Assembly (NCBI GenBank): GCA_016223135.1 | Contig: JACRPQ010000015.1 | Coordinates: 1-64,000 of the forward strand | Source of the DNA: Chloroflexota bacterium | Lineage (GTDB): Bacteria; Chloroflexota; Anaerolineae; Anaerolineales; Villigracilaceae | Direction of reading: 5' to 3' | Length of the DNA stretch: 64,000 bases | Shown here: piece by piece, positions 25,638 to 34,831 of the stretch | Position numbering within the stretch: position 1 is the stretch's first letter | Layout: every line of letters begins with the position of its first letter | Made by a program: the position numbers and the translations under genes | The notes under the pieces: generated by a model | Databases searched by the model: none | Seen by the model: the letters and a program-made list of their open reading frames with translations, nothing else | What the model was told of the DNA's origin: nothing

Positions 25638-26492
25638 ATGTCCATCTCTCCGCGTGTGCTTCTCAGCATAGATTACGAACCCTGGTTTGCCCTCTTCCGC
25701 CGTTACGACAACCTGACCGACCCGCAGCAGCGCCGTGACCTAGACGGCGGTTTTGCGCGTCGCGCCCTTGACCCCATCCTCGACCTGCTGGGGGATGCCA
25801 AAGCCAGTTTCTACCTGGTGGGCGAAATCGCCGACTGGTACCCCGAAGTGCCGCAAAAGATTGCGGCGGCGGGGCACGAACTGGGCTTGCACTGTCACAT
25901 CCATCGTCCGCTCAAAGATACCAGCGAACTGGCGCAAGACATCCGCGCCTCGGCGCACTGGATCAGGCAGTATGGCGTGCGCGGCTACCGCGCGCCGATG
26001 GTGGGCATCCGTGAGGCGGCGTATCAACTGCTTGCAGATAACGGCTTTGCCTACAGTTCTTCCATTTATGCCCCGGCCGGCGTGCTGTTGAAAAAAGGCA
26101 ATGTTTGGGAAATTCCCGTCAGCACCACGCGCTCGCGCAGGAACGGAGGGTATGCCGCGCCGCGCGATTTCACCTTCAAACTCCTGCTGGGCGGCGAATT
26201 CCCCTACGGTTCCAGTTTCAGCATCGGACTGCTGGGCGGACAGATCTTCAAGTTCATTGAACGGGATTTGAAGCGCGGATTGAGTCCCTCCATCATCCTG
26301 CATCCCTACGAACTGGCGACTCTGCCCCTCTCCGCCCGCCTCGCACGGGACCTGATCCTGAATCCACATCTTTTGCCTTTCCGCCGCAACAAAGCGGGAT
26401 TCCTCAAAGCCCTGCTGGAGCGTTTCCCGGTCTCGCCGCTCGGCGCATACCTCGACGAGGCGCTCGCCGCACAAGGACAGCCCAATGCCTGA
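25638..26492 (+). CDS. Polysaccharide deacetylase (NodB-like, XrtA/DUF3473 type)
   Basis: 284 residues. Catalytic motif 1 is LLSIDYEPWF and the metal-binding motif is GHELGLHCHIHRPL. The RxP motif is YRAPMVGI and the terminal segment ILHPYELA. The pattern recalls deacetylases associated with exosortase/EPS loci (TIGR03006-like) rather than peptidoglycan deacetylases. I chose ATG 25638, 38 bp after the PBP stop, over an upstream frame overlapping the PBP gene. It overlaps the following FemAB-like gene by 8 bp, so the two are coupled. Likely trims acetyl groups from an extracellular polymer. Confidence 0.82.
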   Translation: MSISPRVLLSIDYEPWFALFRRYDNLTDPQQRRDLDGGFARRALDPILDLLGDAKASFYLVGEIADWYPEVPQKIAAAGHELGLHCHIHRPLKDTSELAQDIRASAHWIRQYGVRGYRAPMVGIREAAYQLLADNGFAYSSSIYAPAGVLLKKGNVWEIPVSTTRSRRNGGYAAPRDFTFKLLLGGEFPYGSSFSIGLLGGQIFKFIERDLKRGLSPSIILHPYELATLPLSARLARDLILNPHLLPFRRNKAGFLKALLERFPVSPLGAYLDEALAAQGQPNA

Positions 26493-27528
26493 GGTGAGAA
26501 TCCGCAAATTGGAACAGGACCAGCCTGCGGCGTGGGATGATGCGCTCCTCTCCTCCGTCACGTTCACCGCGCTCGATGCGTGGACGCAACTGGTTCGACA
26601 GACCTACGGTTACGCAGTCCACCGCTTCGAGGCGCTGGAGAATGACCAGGTGACGGGCATCCTTGCGCTCACGCATGTCCGTCATCCCATTTTTGGAAAT
26701 TACCTGGCGACTGCGCCGTTCGGCAGTTACGGCGGTTTTGCATTCACAACAGCCGAAGCAAAGAAGGCGCTGCTCGATACCGCCCAAGCGTTATCCGATG
26801 AGTTGGAGGTTGCGTATTGCGTGCTTCGCTTCATGGAAGATGGCGGCACGCCGCCCGCTCCCTGGGTTCAGCATCCCATCTATTCCACCTACTTCATTGA
26901 CCTGCCGCGCGACGCCGAGGAATTGTGGGGCAGGTTCGGGTCACAGCATCGCAAGCACACACGGCAGGCATTGCGAAAAGGGTTTCAGATTCAATTCGGT
27001 CATCTCGAACTTCTCGACGAGGCTTACGAGGCGCTGGCGCAGAGCATGCACGAACTCGGTTCGCCGTATCATTCGAAACGATACCTGCGCGATATGGCAG
27101 CCTTGCTGGGAGGCGATTTGGAGTTCGCCATCGTGCGGGATGCCAAGGGCAGGCTGGCGGGCGCGGCGGTGTTGATTTATCAGGGCGGCATCGCCTCCAA
27201 CCTGCACGCCAACATTCTGCGCGATTTCCGCACGGACTACGCAGGCGAGTTCCTGTACTGGTCTTTGCTGGAGCATTACTGCCAAAAGGGCATGAAGGTC
27301 TGTGACATGGGACGCAGTTTGAACGGCTCGGGCAACGAGACCTACAAGATGAAGTGGCATCCGCGTAAAGCGCCGCTCGCCTATTGGTATTATTTGCCCA
27401 AAGGCGGACCCATCCCTGAGTTGAACCAGAAGAGCGCCAAATTCCAACTGGCGATTTGGGCATGGAAACGGCTGCCGTCGTTCGTGGTGCGGGCGCTCGG
27501 TCCGCATTTGATTCGGGGGATTGTGTGA
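26485..27528 (+). CDS. FemAB/GNAT-like acyltransferase (XrtA/PEP-CTERM-associated FemAB type)
   Basis: 347 residues of two GNAT-like halves. The C-terminal GRSLNGSGNETYKMKWH, LAYWYYLPKGG and WAWKRLPSFVVRALGPHL strongly recall TIGR03019 FemAB proteins found with exosortase A. RKHTRQALRKGF and GSPYHSKRYL fit the same family. Probably transfers an aminoacyl or acyl group onto an envelope glycan. Paired with an XrtA-type deacetylase upstream and a second FemAB-like gene downstream (4 bp overlap), but no exosortase gene is visible in this window. Confidence 0.75.
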   Translation: MPEVRIRKLEQDQPAAWDDALLSSVTFTALDAWTQLVRQTYGYAVHRFEALENDQVTGILALTHVRHPIFGNYLATAPFGSYGGFAFTTAEAKKALLDTAQALSDELEVAYCVLRFMEDGGTPPAPWVQHPIYSTYFIDLPRDAEELWGRFGSQHRKHTRQALRKGFQIQFGHLELLDEAYEALAQSMHELGSPYHSKRYLRDMAALLGGDLEFAIVRDAKGRLAGAAVLIYQGGIASNLHANILRDFRTDYAGEFLYWSLLEHYCQKGMKVCDMGRSLNGSGNETYKMKWHPRKAPLAYWYYLPKGGPIPELNQKSAKFQLAIWAWKRLPSFVVRALGPHLIRGIV

Positions 27529-28571
27529 TACGCGTCGTCACGCTGGACGAATCCCTCTACGACCGCTACGCCTCCTACGTGGACGGGAGGCTGGACTCGC
27601 GCTTCGGGCATGACCTCGCCTGGGCGCGGACTCTGCGCGATGCCTACGGCGTGGAAAGCCGTCACCTTGTTGCGCTGGAGGGAGAGAGGGTGGTGGGAAT
27701 ATGCCCGTTCTTTTTGTGCAAGCCGCTCTTCGGCGGCGCACACTACGTGACCAATCCCTTCCCAACGTATTGCGGACCGTTGTATGACTCTGACGCGGCG
27801 CTGACCGCGCTGTTGGAGGCAATCCGCTCCCAAACCGCCGAGGTACATCACGCGGAAGTGCTGACGCCTGTGCCTCTCCCCGCCGAAGGAGGCGAGTTAC
27901 TCCCCTTTGTGGACAAACTCGATTTCACCTATGTTGTGGACCTGACCCAGGGCGTGGAGGCGGTCTTCAACTCCCTCAGCCGCGACTACAAACGCATCCT
28001 GCGCAAGACGGACGTGTTGACCGACATGGAACTGCTCGTGGACATGGATGGGAGTCATCTCGACGCGTTCCATAAACTATACGTTGGCATCTACGCGGGC
28101 AAGCACGGTTTCATTCCGCACGGCAAGCGGCTCTTCCGCGCCATTTTCAAACACTTCCCGCGCGGTGCGGCGCGCATCTACCTGGCAAAGGTCAAGGGGC
28201 AGTTTGTCGGCGCGATGTTCACCTTCTGGGCGCACCATGAAGTATATTACGGCTGGTCGGCGGTCTTGCCGGATAGCCTCCATCACCCGACGCACTTTCT
28301 CATCTGGAAAATCATACAGGATGCCGCAGCGGAAGGTTACCGCCAGTTCAACATGGGCGAAGCCGCCCGCGAGCATCACGGCTTGAACCATTTCAAGCGC
28401 GGCTGGGGGACGGAAGTCCTCGAACCGCGCCGCTACTTCATCCCTGGTCGTCTCACCGAGCCGGCGCCGCGCCTCTTTGACCGCGTTGGCTGGACGAGGA
28501 AGATCATCGCAAAACTGCCCGCTCCGCTGATTACTACGTTCCTCTCGCCGATTATCCGTTTCTTCTTGTAG
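27525..28571 (+). CDS. FemAB/GNAT-like acyltransferase
   Basis: 348 residues, second FemAB-like protein. LSRDYKRILRKTDVLTDMEL, the AMFTFWAHHEVYYGWSAVLPD core, and FNMGEAAREHHGLNHFKRGWG are typical of the BioF2/GNAT_6 fold used by Fem transferases. GTG start at 27525 overlaps the previous stop (GTGTGA), with no closer ATG. Weakly similar to its upstream neighbour, hence probably a paralog acting on the same envelope polymer. Donor and acceptor unknown. Confidence 0.72.
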   Translation: MIRVVTLDESLYDRYASYVDGRLDSRFGHDLAWARTLRDAYGVESRHLVALEGERVVGICPFFLCKPLFGGAHYVTNPFPTYCGPLYDSDAALTALLEAIRSQTAEVHHAEVLTPVPLPAEGGELLPFVDKLDFTYVVDLTQGVEAVFNSLSRDYKRILRKTDVLTDMELLVDMDGSHLDAFHKLYVGIYAGKHGFIPHGKRLFRAIFKHFPRGAARIYLAKVKGQFVGAMFTFWAHHEVYYGWSAVLPDSLHHPTHFLIWKIIQDAAAEGYRQFNMGEAAREHHGLNHFKRGWGTEVLEPRRYFIPGRLTEPAPRLFDRVGWTRKIIAKLPAPLITTFLSPIIRFFL

Positions 28572-28598
28572 GTGAGTCCACTGCAAGAAGCCAAAATC

Positions 28599-28660
28599 AA
28601 ACCACGAAGACACGGAGACACCGAGATAAAAATGAAAAAGAACTCCGTGTCTCCGCGGTG
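28599..28660. repeat. Dispersed CACGAAGACACGGAG-type inverted repeat (family C copy 1)
   Basis: ACACGGAGACACCGAG on the left is partly complementary to CTCCGTGTCTCCGCGG on the right. Related copies lie at about 46678-46706 and 47191-47337. Fills most of the 157 bp gap. Confidence 0.7.
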
Positions 28661-28728
28661 AGAATGCAAGGTTTTTGCAGTAAAGTCAATTGTTCAACTT
28701 GACATTTGCCCGAAAGGAAAACTGTTTC

Positions 28729-29415
28729 ATGGCTCTTCTCGAGATTATCAACGTGGAAAACTTCAGAAAGGTCCTGCGCAACATCCGCAGAGTGGGACTC
28801 GTGACCACCGCCCGCTACATTGTCTCCGACCTGTTGTTCGATATGAAGTACAAGATAGACACCATCAACACCGAACAACTTGATAACCTTTCCATTGATT
28901 CGCCCAACAAAAAAGACGGAATCTACTACGAAGGGACGAATGCCTATATCTTTCAGAAGATGATCTCGCTGGTCAAACTCGAACCGTCCCAAAGCGTCTT
29001 CGTGGATTTTGGAAGCGGCAAGGGCAAAGCCCTCTTCATGGCGGCGGAGCGCGGTTTCCGCAAGGTAATCGGCGTGGAATTTTCCATCGAACTGGTCGAG
29101 ATCTGTCGCCGCAACCTCGAAGTTTTCAAAGCGAAATCGAGGAGCAAAACAGAGTTCGAAATCCTTCACATGGACGCCTCCGAATACGAGATTCCCGCCG
29201 ACGCCAACCTGATGTTCTTCTCCAACCCGTTCAACGAGGCGGTGACAGAGAAGGTCATCGGCAACATTCTACGATCCTATGATCAGACGCCGCGCGAGGT
29301 GTGGGTGGTGCATTTGCATCCACAGGGGAACATGGCGTTTGTCCGCCATCCCCGCTTCGAGGTCCGGCATGAAGCGCCCGAAGGATACATCCTTCGGCTG
29401 AAGCCTGCCAACTAG
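28729..29415 (+). CDS. Class I SAM-dependent methyltransferase-like protein
   Basis: 228 residues. SAM-binding motif I is VFVDFGSGKGKALFMAAE, motif II IGVEFSIELVEICRRNL, post-motif HMDASEYEIP, and a Rossmann end VWVVHLHPQG. Target unknown. Motif IV reads FFSNPFN rather than a DPPY/NPPF. ATG 28729 has AAAGGAAAA upstream; the longer in-frame TTG start is less likely. Lies 3 bp before the flippase-like gene, so probably in one transcript and perhaps part of a glycan/lipid pathway. Confidence 0.75.
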   Translation: MALLEIINVENFRKVLRNIRRVGLVTTARYIVSDLLFDMKYKIDTINTEQLDNLSIDSPNKKDGIYYEGTNAYIFQKMISLVKLEPSQSVFVDFGSGKGKALFMAAERGFRKVIGVEFSIELVEICRRNLEVFKAKSRSKTEFEILHMDASEYEIPADANLMFFSNPFNEAVTEKVIGNILRSYDQTPREVWVVHLHPQGNMAFVRHPRFEVRHEAPEGYILRLKPAN

Positions 29416-29418
29416 CGA

Positions 29419-30411
29419 ATGGATTCCCCTGTGTCCCTCTCCCGTCTGTGGAGCTTTCTCAGAAAGCCGGCGGTGTCGCTTGTCCTGCGCGTGACGGTCA
29501 GCGCGCTCCTGCTGACGTACCTTGTCCATCTTTCGGCGTTTAGCGAGATTGCGCGCGCCTTCCGCCGCATCAACCCGCTTTATTTGCTTGGCTTTTTTGC
29601 ATTGTATTTTGCCTCCGTGTTCTTCACATCCGTGCGTTGGAAGACTCTGCTCCGCGCCTGGGATGTGCAGGCGCGCCTGACGACACTGCTCCGCTACATT
29701 TTGACCGGGCTGTTCATGAATAACTTCCTGCCGGGCAGTCTGGGCGGAGATGCTTACCGACTCTACTCCGGCGCGCGCGATACCGGCAAACTGGAGGACG
29801 TTGCCGCCACAATTTTCTACGAGCGCGTCCTCAGTTACGCCTCTCTCGTGACCTTGGGCTTGGTTGCGCTTTCAACCCATCCCCGCCACGCTGACGATTG
29901 GTTGTTCTGGCTGATCCTGATTGGCGCGCTGATCGGATTGTTGACTCTCGCGGCTGTCTCATCCATTCCTGTCTTCGAGCAATGGATAAACTCCCTCATG
30001 GAACGGTTCTCCTTCGCGCGTAAACTCCGTTTGAACGACTGGCTCAAGAGTTTCCAATTCAAAGTGCGTCATCCCGCCATGTTGATTAGCGTATTCCTGC
30101 TTTCCTTCCTCATTCAAATTACGGATGTGTTTGCGTTCAGCCTTGTCGCTGCCGCCATCCAATTGCCCGTCACACTCCACGACCTGTTCCTCTTCGTCCC
30201 GCTGCTCTATTTGGCAATCCTGCTTCCGTTGTCGTTGAACGGCATCGGCATCCGCGAGAGCGTCTTCGTGCTGTTCGCCGCCTCGTGGGGCATCCTCGCT
30301 GCGGATGCGGTTGCCTTCTCACTCACGGTCTTTGCCCTGAACCTGGCGGGCAGTCTCGTTGGAGGGGTCGTCTACTGGTTCGATCGCCCTGCCAAAAAAT
30401 CCGTTCAATAA
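29419..30411 (+). CDS. Lysylphosphatidylglycerol synthase/flippase-like integral membrane protein (UPF0104/YbhN type)
   Basis: 330 residues with about eight membrane helices. The family signature is TGLFMNNFLPGSLGGDAYRL, followed by YERVLSYASLVTLGLVALS and LPLSLNGIGIRESVFVL. Members are found as MprF-like flippase domains or next to glycosyltransferases, acting on lipid or lipid-linked substrates. No C-terminal aminoacyltransferase domain here. Adjacent to a methyltransferase and GT-C-like genes, which supports a lipid-linked glycan role (inference). Confidence 0.82.
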   Translation: MDSPVSLSRLWSFLRKPAVSLVLRVTVSALLLTYLVHLSAFSEIARAFRRINPLYLLGFFALYFASVFFTSVRWKTLLRAWDVQARLTTLLRYILTGLFMNNFLPGSLGGDAYRLYSGARDTGKLEDVAATIFYERVLSYASLVTLGLVALSTHPRHADDWLFWLILIGALIGLLTLAAVSSIPVFEQWINSLMERFSFARKLRLNDWLKSFQFKVRHPAMLISVFLLSFLIQITDVFAFSLVAAAIQLPVTLHDLFLFVPLLYLAILLPLSLNGIGIRESVFVLFAASWGILAADAVAFSLTVFALNLAGSLVGGVVYWFDRPAKKSVQ

Positions 30412-30469
30412 ACAAAGACCATCAGAGAGCGTTTTGAAATTCGTTTTCCAACCACAGATGAACACAGAT

Positions 30470-30575
30470 TCTTTACCGTACACAAAAAACCTAAAGGTCT
30501 GCTTTCCCGTCGTGAATTTGAGAATTTCCAAAAAGACCTTTAGGGTTTTTCACGAGAGAAATGTACGGTAGAGAG
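30470..30575. mobile_element. 106 bp MITE, family A copy 1, with 9 bp target duplication
   Basis: Terminal inverted repeats TACCGTACA (30474-30482) and TGTACGGTA (30562-30570), ends TCTT and GAGAG. The flanks are identical: AACACAGAT at 30461-30469 and 30576-30584. The interior has complementary CTAAAGGTC/GACCTTTAG and TCGTGAA/TTCACGA arms that could form alternative hairpins. Nearly identical copy at 53089-53193. No coding capacity. Confidence 0.85.
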
Positions 30576-30623
30576 AACACAGATAAATTGGATTTAACGA
30601 TTTCAGGTAAGATATAGCCATCC

Positions 30624-32648
30624 ATGAAAAACTTGCTCAAGAGAATCGCATCCTTTGCAGAACATCCCCTTGTCGTTCCCCTCATCCTGTTGGCAGTGAC
30701 CTTCCTTGCCTACGGACTGTTCTTTTGGCGGTTGGGGTTCTATTGGGATGACCAGCCCATTTCGTGGATCCGCTACCAGTTGGGGGTGGAAGCGACCACG
30801 CGCTACTTTTCCGATTCGCGCCCGGTGTGGGCGCTGTTGTATCAAATCAGCGGCTTTCTCCTTCCGCAAAAGCCAGCGCTCTGGCAGTTATTTGGCATGT
30901 TCTGGCGCTGGGCGGGGGTGTACGTCTTCTGGCTGGTAATGACGGGACTCTTCCCCAAACGCAAAGAGATTGCCTTTTTCCTTTCCTTGCTGTTGCTGCT
31001 GTACCCCGGCTTCAACCAGCAGTGGGTCAGTTATGTGTATTCGCACTTCTTCATTGTGCTGTTCTTTTTGCTGTTCTCATGGCATTTGATGCTGCGCGGC
31101 AAGACTCTCCCGGCGATGATTTTTTCGGCGTTGAACCTGGTGATGTTCGAGTATTTTTTCATGCTTGAATTCATGCGCCCGTTCATCCTTCTGATGTCCA
31201 TCCGCGAAGAGACCTTGACGCTTCGCGAGCGGTTTGTCAAGGTGTTCAAAGCGTGGATACCCTACCTTGCGGTTATCCTCTTTGCCGTCCTATATCGCGC
31301 GCTGGTGTACACTCATCCGGGCTTTGGCTACAGCCTCACTGAGGAGGTCGCCCGTGCGCCAATTGCGACCCTCACGCAGCTTGTTCAGCATATCCTTTCC
31401 AGCCTGTGGACGGCGGCGGTTGGCGCGTGGCTGCAAGTGTTCCAATTCCCCACGCCTGCCGTCAACGGAGTACGCACGACTGTTTTGTATCTCTTTGTTG
31501 TCCTAATAGGGGGAGCGCTTGTCTTCCTCAAGCGACTGAGCGGTGAAACGACCGAAGCCGCCAAGAAACAGGATACCTATTGGCTGATCGGACTCGGCGC
31601 GGTGATGCTGTTCCTCGGCGGCGTCCCCTATTGGGTGACCAACTTGCCGGTCACGCTTGGCTTCCCCGCCAACCGCGCCTTGCTCTCGTTCATGTTCGGC
31701 GCGTGCTTCCTCCTGCTTGGCTTGCTCGATCTGCTTCCGCCGCGCATCCGATATGCCGCCGCCGTTCTGCTCGTTTCACTCTCTGCCGGGCGGCAGTTCC
31801 TCTGGTCGGTGGAGTACCTGCGCGACTGGGAATCGCAAAAGAACCTCTTCTGGCAGATGACCTGGCGCGCGCCCGGCATTGAACCCGGCACCATCGTTTT
31901 GATGAACGAGGAATTGGAGTTCAACGCCGATAACTCCCTCAGCGCGCCGCTCAACTGGATCTATGCGCCGGGGACGCGCACCCGTCAGGTGGGGTACATC
32001 CTGCTCTACCCGACCAACCGCCTCGGCGCTTCGCTTCCGGCGCTCGAGCCTGGTCTGCCCATCCGCTACGATTTCCTCGCCGCATCCTTCGAGGGGAACA
32101 CCTCCCATGCGCTCGCTTTTTACTACAATCCACCCGCCTGCCTGCGCCTGCTCGAACCAGACCTTGACGCCGAAAACCGCCTCATCCCTGCCGAAAGCCT
32201 GATGCGCGAAGCCTCCGCCTTATCCAACGCTGATAGAATCACTGCCGTCCAACAGGCTGTGATGCCTCCTCTCTACTTCCCCGAACCGCCGCATGGCTGG
32301 TGCTACTACTTCCAAAAAGCGGACCTCGCCCGGCAGTTGGGCGATTGGGAGGAAGTTGCCCGCCTGGGCGATGCCGCCTTCCAACTCGACGATTACCCCA
32401 ATGACCCCATCGAGCGCTTTGTGTTCATCGAAGGTTATGCCCACGTGGGACGCTGGGAAGATGCGCTCGAATACTCGAAGGTCAGTTATAAAATCTCGAA
32501 GGAGTATGTGGGACCGCTGCTCTGTCAGTTGTGGAAGCGCATCGAGGCAGAAACAGCCTCCAGTCAGGAGCGCGACGCGCTGAGCCAGTCGAAGCGAAGC
32601 GAAGCGATAGCCGAAGCCCGGCAAAGGTTTGCCTGTTCAACGCCATGA
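30624..32648 (+). CDS. GT-C-like integral membrane protein with C-terminal TPR-like region (tandem copy 1)
   Basis: 674 residues. About ten membrane helices (first ~17-38) precede a soluble part. The acidic pair in FYWDDQPISWIRYQLG in the first loop resembles the DD/DE catalytic motif of GT-C glycosyltransferases, but I cannot assign a family. FQKADLARQLGDWEEVARLG and the following helices look TPR-like (~555-650). Near the end, SQSKRSEAIAEA is absent from the tandem paralog and comes from a GAGCCAGTCGAAGC-type repeat read in frame (~32580-32625). Overlaps the paralog by 4 bp. Confidence 0.65.
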   Translation: MKNLLKRIASFAEHPLVVPLILLAVTFLAYGLFFWRLGFYWDDQPISWIRYQLGVEATTRYFSDSRPVWALLYQISGFLLPQKPALWQLFGMFWRWAGVYVFWLVMTGLFPKRKEIAFFLSLLLLLYPGFNQQWVSYVYSHFFIVLFFLLFSWHLMLRGKTLPAMIFSALNLVMFEYFFMLEFMRPFILLMSIREETLTLRERFVKVFKAWIPYLAVILFAVLYRALVYTHPGFGYSLTEEVARAPIATLTQLVQHILSSLWTAAVGAWLQVFQFPTPAVNGVRTTVLYLFVVLIGGALVFLKRLSGETTEAAKKQDTYWLIGLGAVMLFLGGVPYWVTNLPVTLGFPANRALLSFMFGACFLLLGLLDLLPPRIRYAAAVLLVSLSAGRQFLWSVEYLRDWESQKNLFWQMTWRAPGIEPGTIVLMNEELEFNADNSLSAPLNWIYAPGTRTRQVGYILLYPTNRLGASLPALEPGLPIRYDFLAASFEGNTSHALAFYYNPPACLRLLEPDLDAENRLIPAESLMREASALSNADRITAVQQAVMPPLYFPEPPHGWCYYFQKADLARQLGDWEEVARLGDAAFQLDDYPNDPIERFVFIEGYAHVGRWEDALEYSKVSYKISKEYVGPLLCQLWKRIEAETASSQERDALSQSKRSEAIAEARQRFACSTP

Positions 32649-34645
32649 AAAAATTCATCCCCGCCCTCGTCTTATTCCTCGTCGCCGTGTTGGCGTATGG
32701 CTTGCTCAGTCTGCGCCTGGGCTTTTACTGGGACGACCTGCCCATCACGTGGATTCGCTACACCCTCGGTCCCGAAGCGTTGACGCGTTATTTCTCGACG
32801 AACCGCCCGATCTGGGGACTGCTGCATCAAGTCACCACGCGGCTTATTCCGCAAGTTCCCGCTTGGTGGCAGGTCTTTGCGCTCGTGTGGCGCTGGCTGG
32901 GCGCGGTTGTTGTTTTCCTCATCGTTGCAAAACTTTGGAGGGACAAAGGCAGGCTGGCGCTGGGCGTGAGCCTGCTTTTTCTTGTGTACCCCGGCTTCAA
33001 CCAGCACTGGGCGGCGTACCTTTACAGTCATTTTTACATGGTGCTGTTCTTCTTCCTGTTCTCGCTTTTGTGCATGTTGCTTGCCATCGAACAGCCGCGC
33101 CGTTATTGGGCATGGACAGCCGCCGGCTTGTTTTTCTCCGCCCTCAACCTGTGGATGATGGAATATTTCTACGTGCTGGAACTGGCGCGCGTCGGATTCA
33201 TTCTGACCGCTGCCCGCGACGAAAACCTGACCCTCCTCCAACGCCTCAAACGGACACTCAGCCTGTGGACGCCATACCTGGCTGTGTTCACGCTGGCAGT
33301 TTTATCTCGTCTGTTCGTTTTCAACAATCAGGTTTATGGCATCAGCCTGACCAGTCAGTTGAAATCCGCTCCGCTCGAAACGTTGATTGCACTGGCGCGC
33401 ATCGTCAAAAAGACCCTCGAACTTGCCCTCTGGGATGCCTGGTTGAAGATCTTCGAACTGCCCGACATTGCAAACGCCGAGACCATTTTGCGATCCTATT
33501 ATCTGGTGGTGGCGGTTGTTGTGATGATTGCTGCGGCTGGCTTCCTGCTCGTGCCGCGCGAGGCTGTTAAGACCCTCCGCCGGAACATTGCCGACAGCCT
33601 CTGGATGATTGCGCTGGGCGGACTGACCGCCCTGCTTGCCGGCGGTCCCTTCTGGCTGATTGGCTTTGCCCCGTCGTTGAACTGGCCCGCCAGCCGTTTC
33701 ACTTTACCGTTCATGCTGGGGGTGGCTCTGCTCTTTGCCGGTTTCATCTCCCTCATTCCCTGGGAGAAAGCACGCCTCGTCCTGCTGGTTTCGCTGGTGG
33801 GCATGGCGGCGGGAAAGCAATACCTCACCTCGCATGAATATTTACAGGATTGGCAGACGCAAAAAAGCCTGTTCTGGCAGATGACCTGGCGCGCCCCGTC
33901 CATTGCGCCGGGGACGCTCGTCCTCATGAACGAGGGCGCGCTTCACTTTTACGCCGATAATTCCCTGAGCGCGGTGCTGAACTGGGTCTATGCCCCGGAC
34001 AATCACAGCGACCGCATTCCCTACGTGCTGTTCTATCCCACCACGCGCTTCAAAAACGCCCTGCCCGACATCGCCCCCGACCTGCCGGTGTACTTCGATT
34101 ATCTGGCGGGGGAATTCAACGGAAACACTTCGCAGACCCTGGCGTTTTATTACGCCCCGCCCGGCTGTTTACGCCTGCTCGACCCGGATGTGGAACGCGC
34201 CAACTACCTGATTCCCGAAGGCAGCCTGATGCGCTACGCCGCGCGCCTGACCGACCCTGCGCTCATTCGCGATGGACCGGGAGCGGTCATGCCTGCCGCC
34301 TATGGACCGGAACCCACGCACGATTTTTGCTATTACTATCAAAAGGCAGACCTCGCCCGGCAGTACGGGCGGTGGCAGGAAGCGGTACAATTCGTTGAAA
34401 CCGCCCTGTCCTTCGATGCGCATCCCTATGAACCTGCCGAACATTTGCTGTTCATCGAAGTCTATGCCCACGCCGGGCAGTGGGAGCGCGCGCTGGAATT
34501 GTCGAAACGGGTGTATGAAGTCTCGCCGGAGGGGACGGGCAAAATGCTCTGTCGGTTGTGGAGAAGAATCGCGGCAGAGACAGACGAAAGTCAGGGACGC
34601 GATGCGCTGGACAAAGTTCGGAGCATGTTCGCTTGCGATCTGTGA
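32645..34645 (+). CDS. GT-C-like integral membrane protein with C-terminal TPR-like region (tandem copy 2)
   Basis: 666 residues, clear paralog of the preceding gene: YWDDLPITWIRYTLGPEALT, LFWQMTWRAPSIAPGTLVLM and YYYQKADLARQYGRWQEA align along its length. Membrane-embedded N-terminal ~420 residues, then a soluble TPR-like tail. ATG 32645 overlaps the upstream stop (ATGA). The longer frame that begins inside the neighbour is not needed. Function unknown; the tandem duplication with retained WDD motif suggests two related glycan- or lipid-transferring activities. Confidence 0.65.
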   Translation: MKKFIPALVLFLVAVLAYGLLSLRLGFYWDDLPITWIRYTLGPEALTRYFSTNRPIWGLLHQVTTRLIPQVPAWWQVFALVWRWLGAVVVFLIVAKLWRDKGRLALGVSLLFLVYPGFNQHWAAYLYSHFYMVLFFFLFSLLCMLLAIEQPRRYWAWTAAGLFFSALNLWMMEYFYVLELARVGFILTAARDENLTLLQRLKRTLSLWTPYLAVFTLAVLSRLFVFNNQVYGISLTSQLKSAPLETLIALARIVKKTLELALWDAWLKIFELPDIANAETILRSYYLVVAVVVMIAAAGFLLVPREAVKTLRRNIADSLWMIALGGLTALLAGGPFWLIGFAPSLNWPASRFTLPFMLGVALLFAGFISLIPWEKARLVLLVSLVGMAAGKQYLTSHEYLQDWQTQKSLFWQMTWRAPSIAPGTLVLMNEGALHFYADNSLSAVLNWVYAPDNHSDRIPYVLFYPTTRFKNALPDIAPDLPVYFDYLAGEFNGNTSQTLAFYYAPPGCLRLLDPDVERANYLIPEGSLMRYAARLTDPALIRDGPGAVMPAAYGPEPTHDFCYYYQKADLARQYGRWQEAVQFVETALSFDAHPYEPAEHLLFIEVYAHAGQWERALELSKRVYEVSPEGTGKMLCRLWRRIAAETDESQGRDALDKVRSMFACDL

Positions 34646-34654
34646 ACAATGTAC

Positions 34655-34683
34655 TTGTTGAAGCGGTAGGTTTGTTCTAGAAT
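34655..34683 (+). promoter_or_regulatory. Putative promoter of the first BMP transporter operon
   Basis: TTGTTG, 17 bp, TAGAAT, starting 10 bp after the previous stop. It leaves a leader of about 145 nt before the lipoprotein ATG, beginning with a small hairpin AGCGGtgttttCCGCT. The leader could hold a regulatory RNA, but I recognise no known riboswitch. Confidence 0.5.
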
Positions 34684-34831
34684 AGCGGTGTTTTCCGCTT
34701 TGTGATACCATCTGGTTTGTGTACAGGCAAGTCCGCAGTTCAACAGGATGAAAGGAGGCTGACCGGAATCGAAAATCACCTTACCGTTCGTGCTGTCTCG
34801 TCATCACCCAATACACAAAAGAGGAGTTGAA

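Noticed and set aside
34690-34831. Classical purine riboswitch in the transporter leader
   Set aside because: I could not find the conserved three-way-junction core; left only as an unexplained leader.
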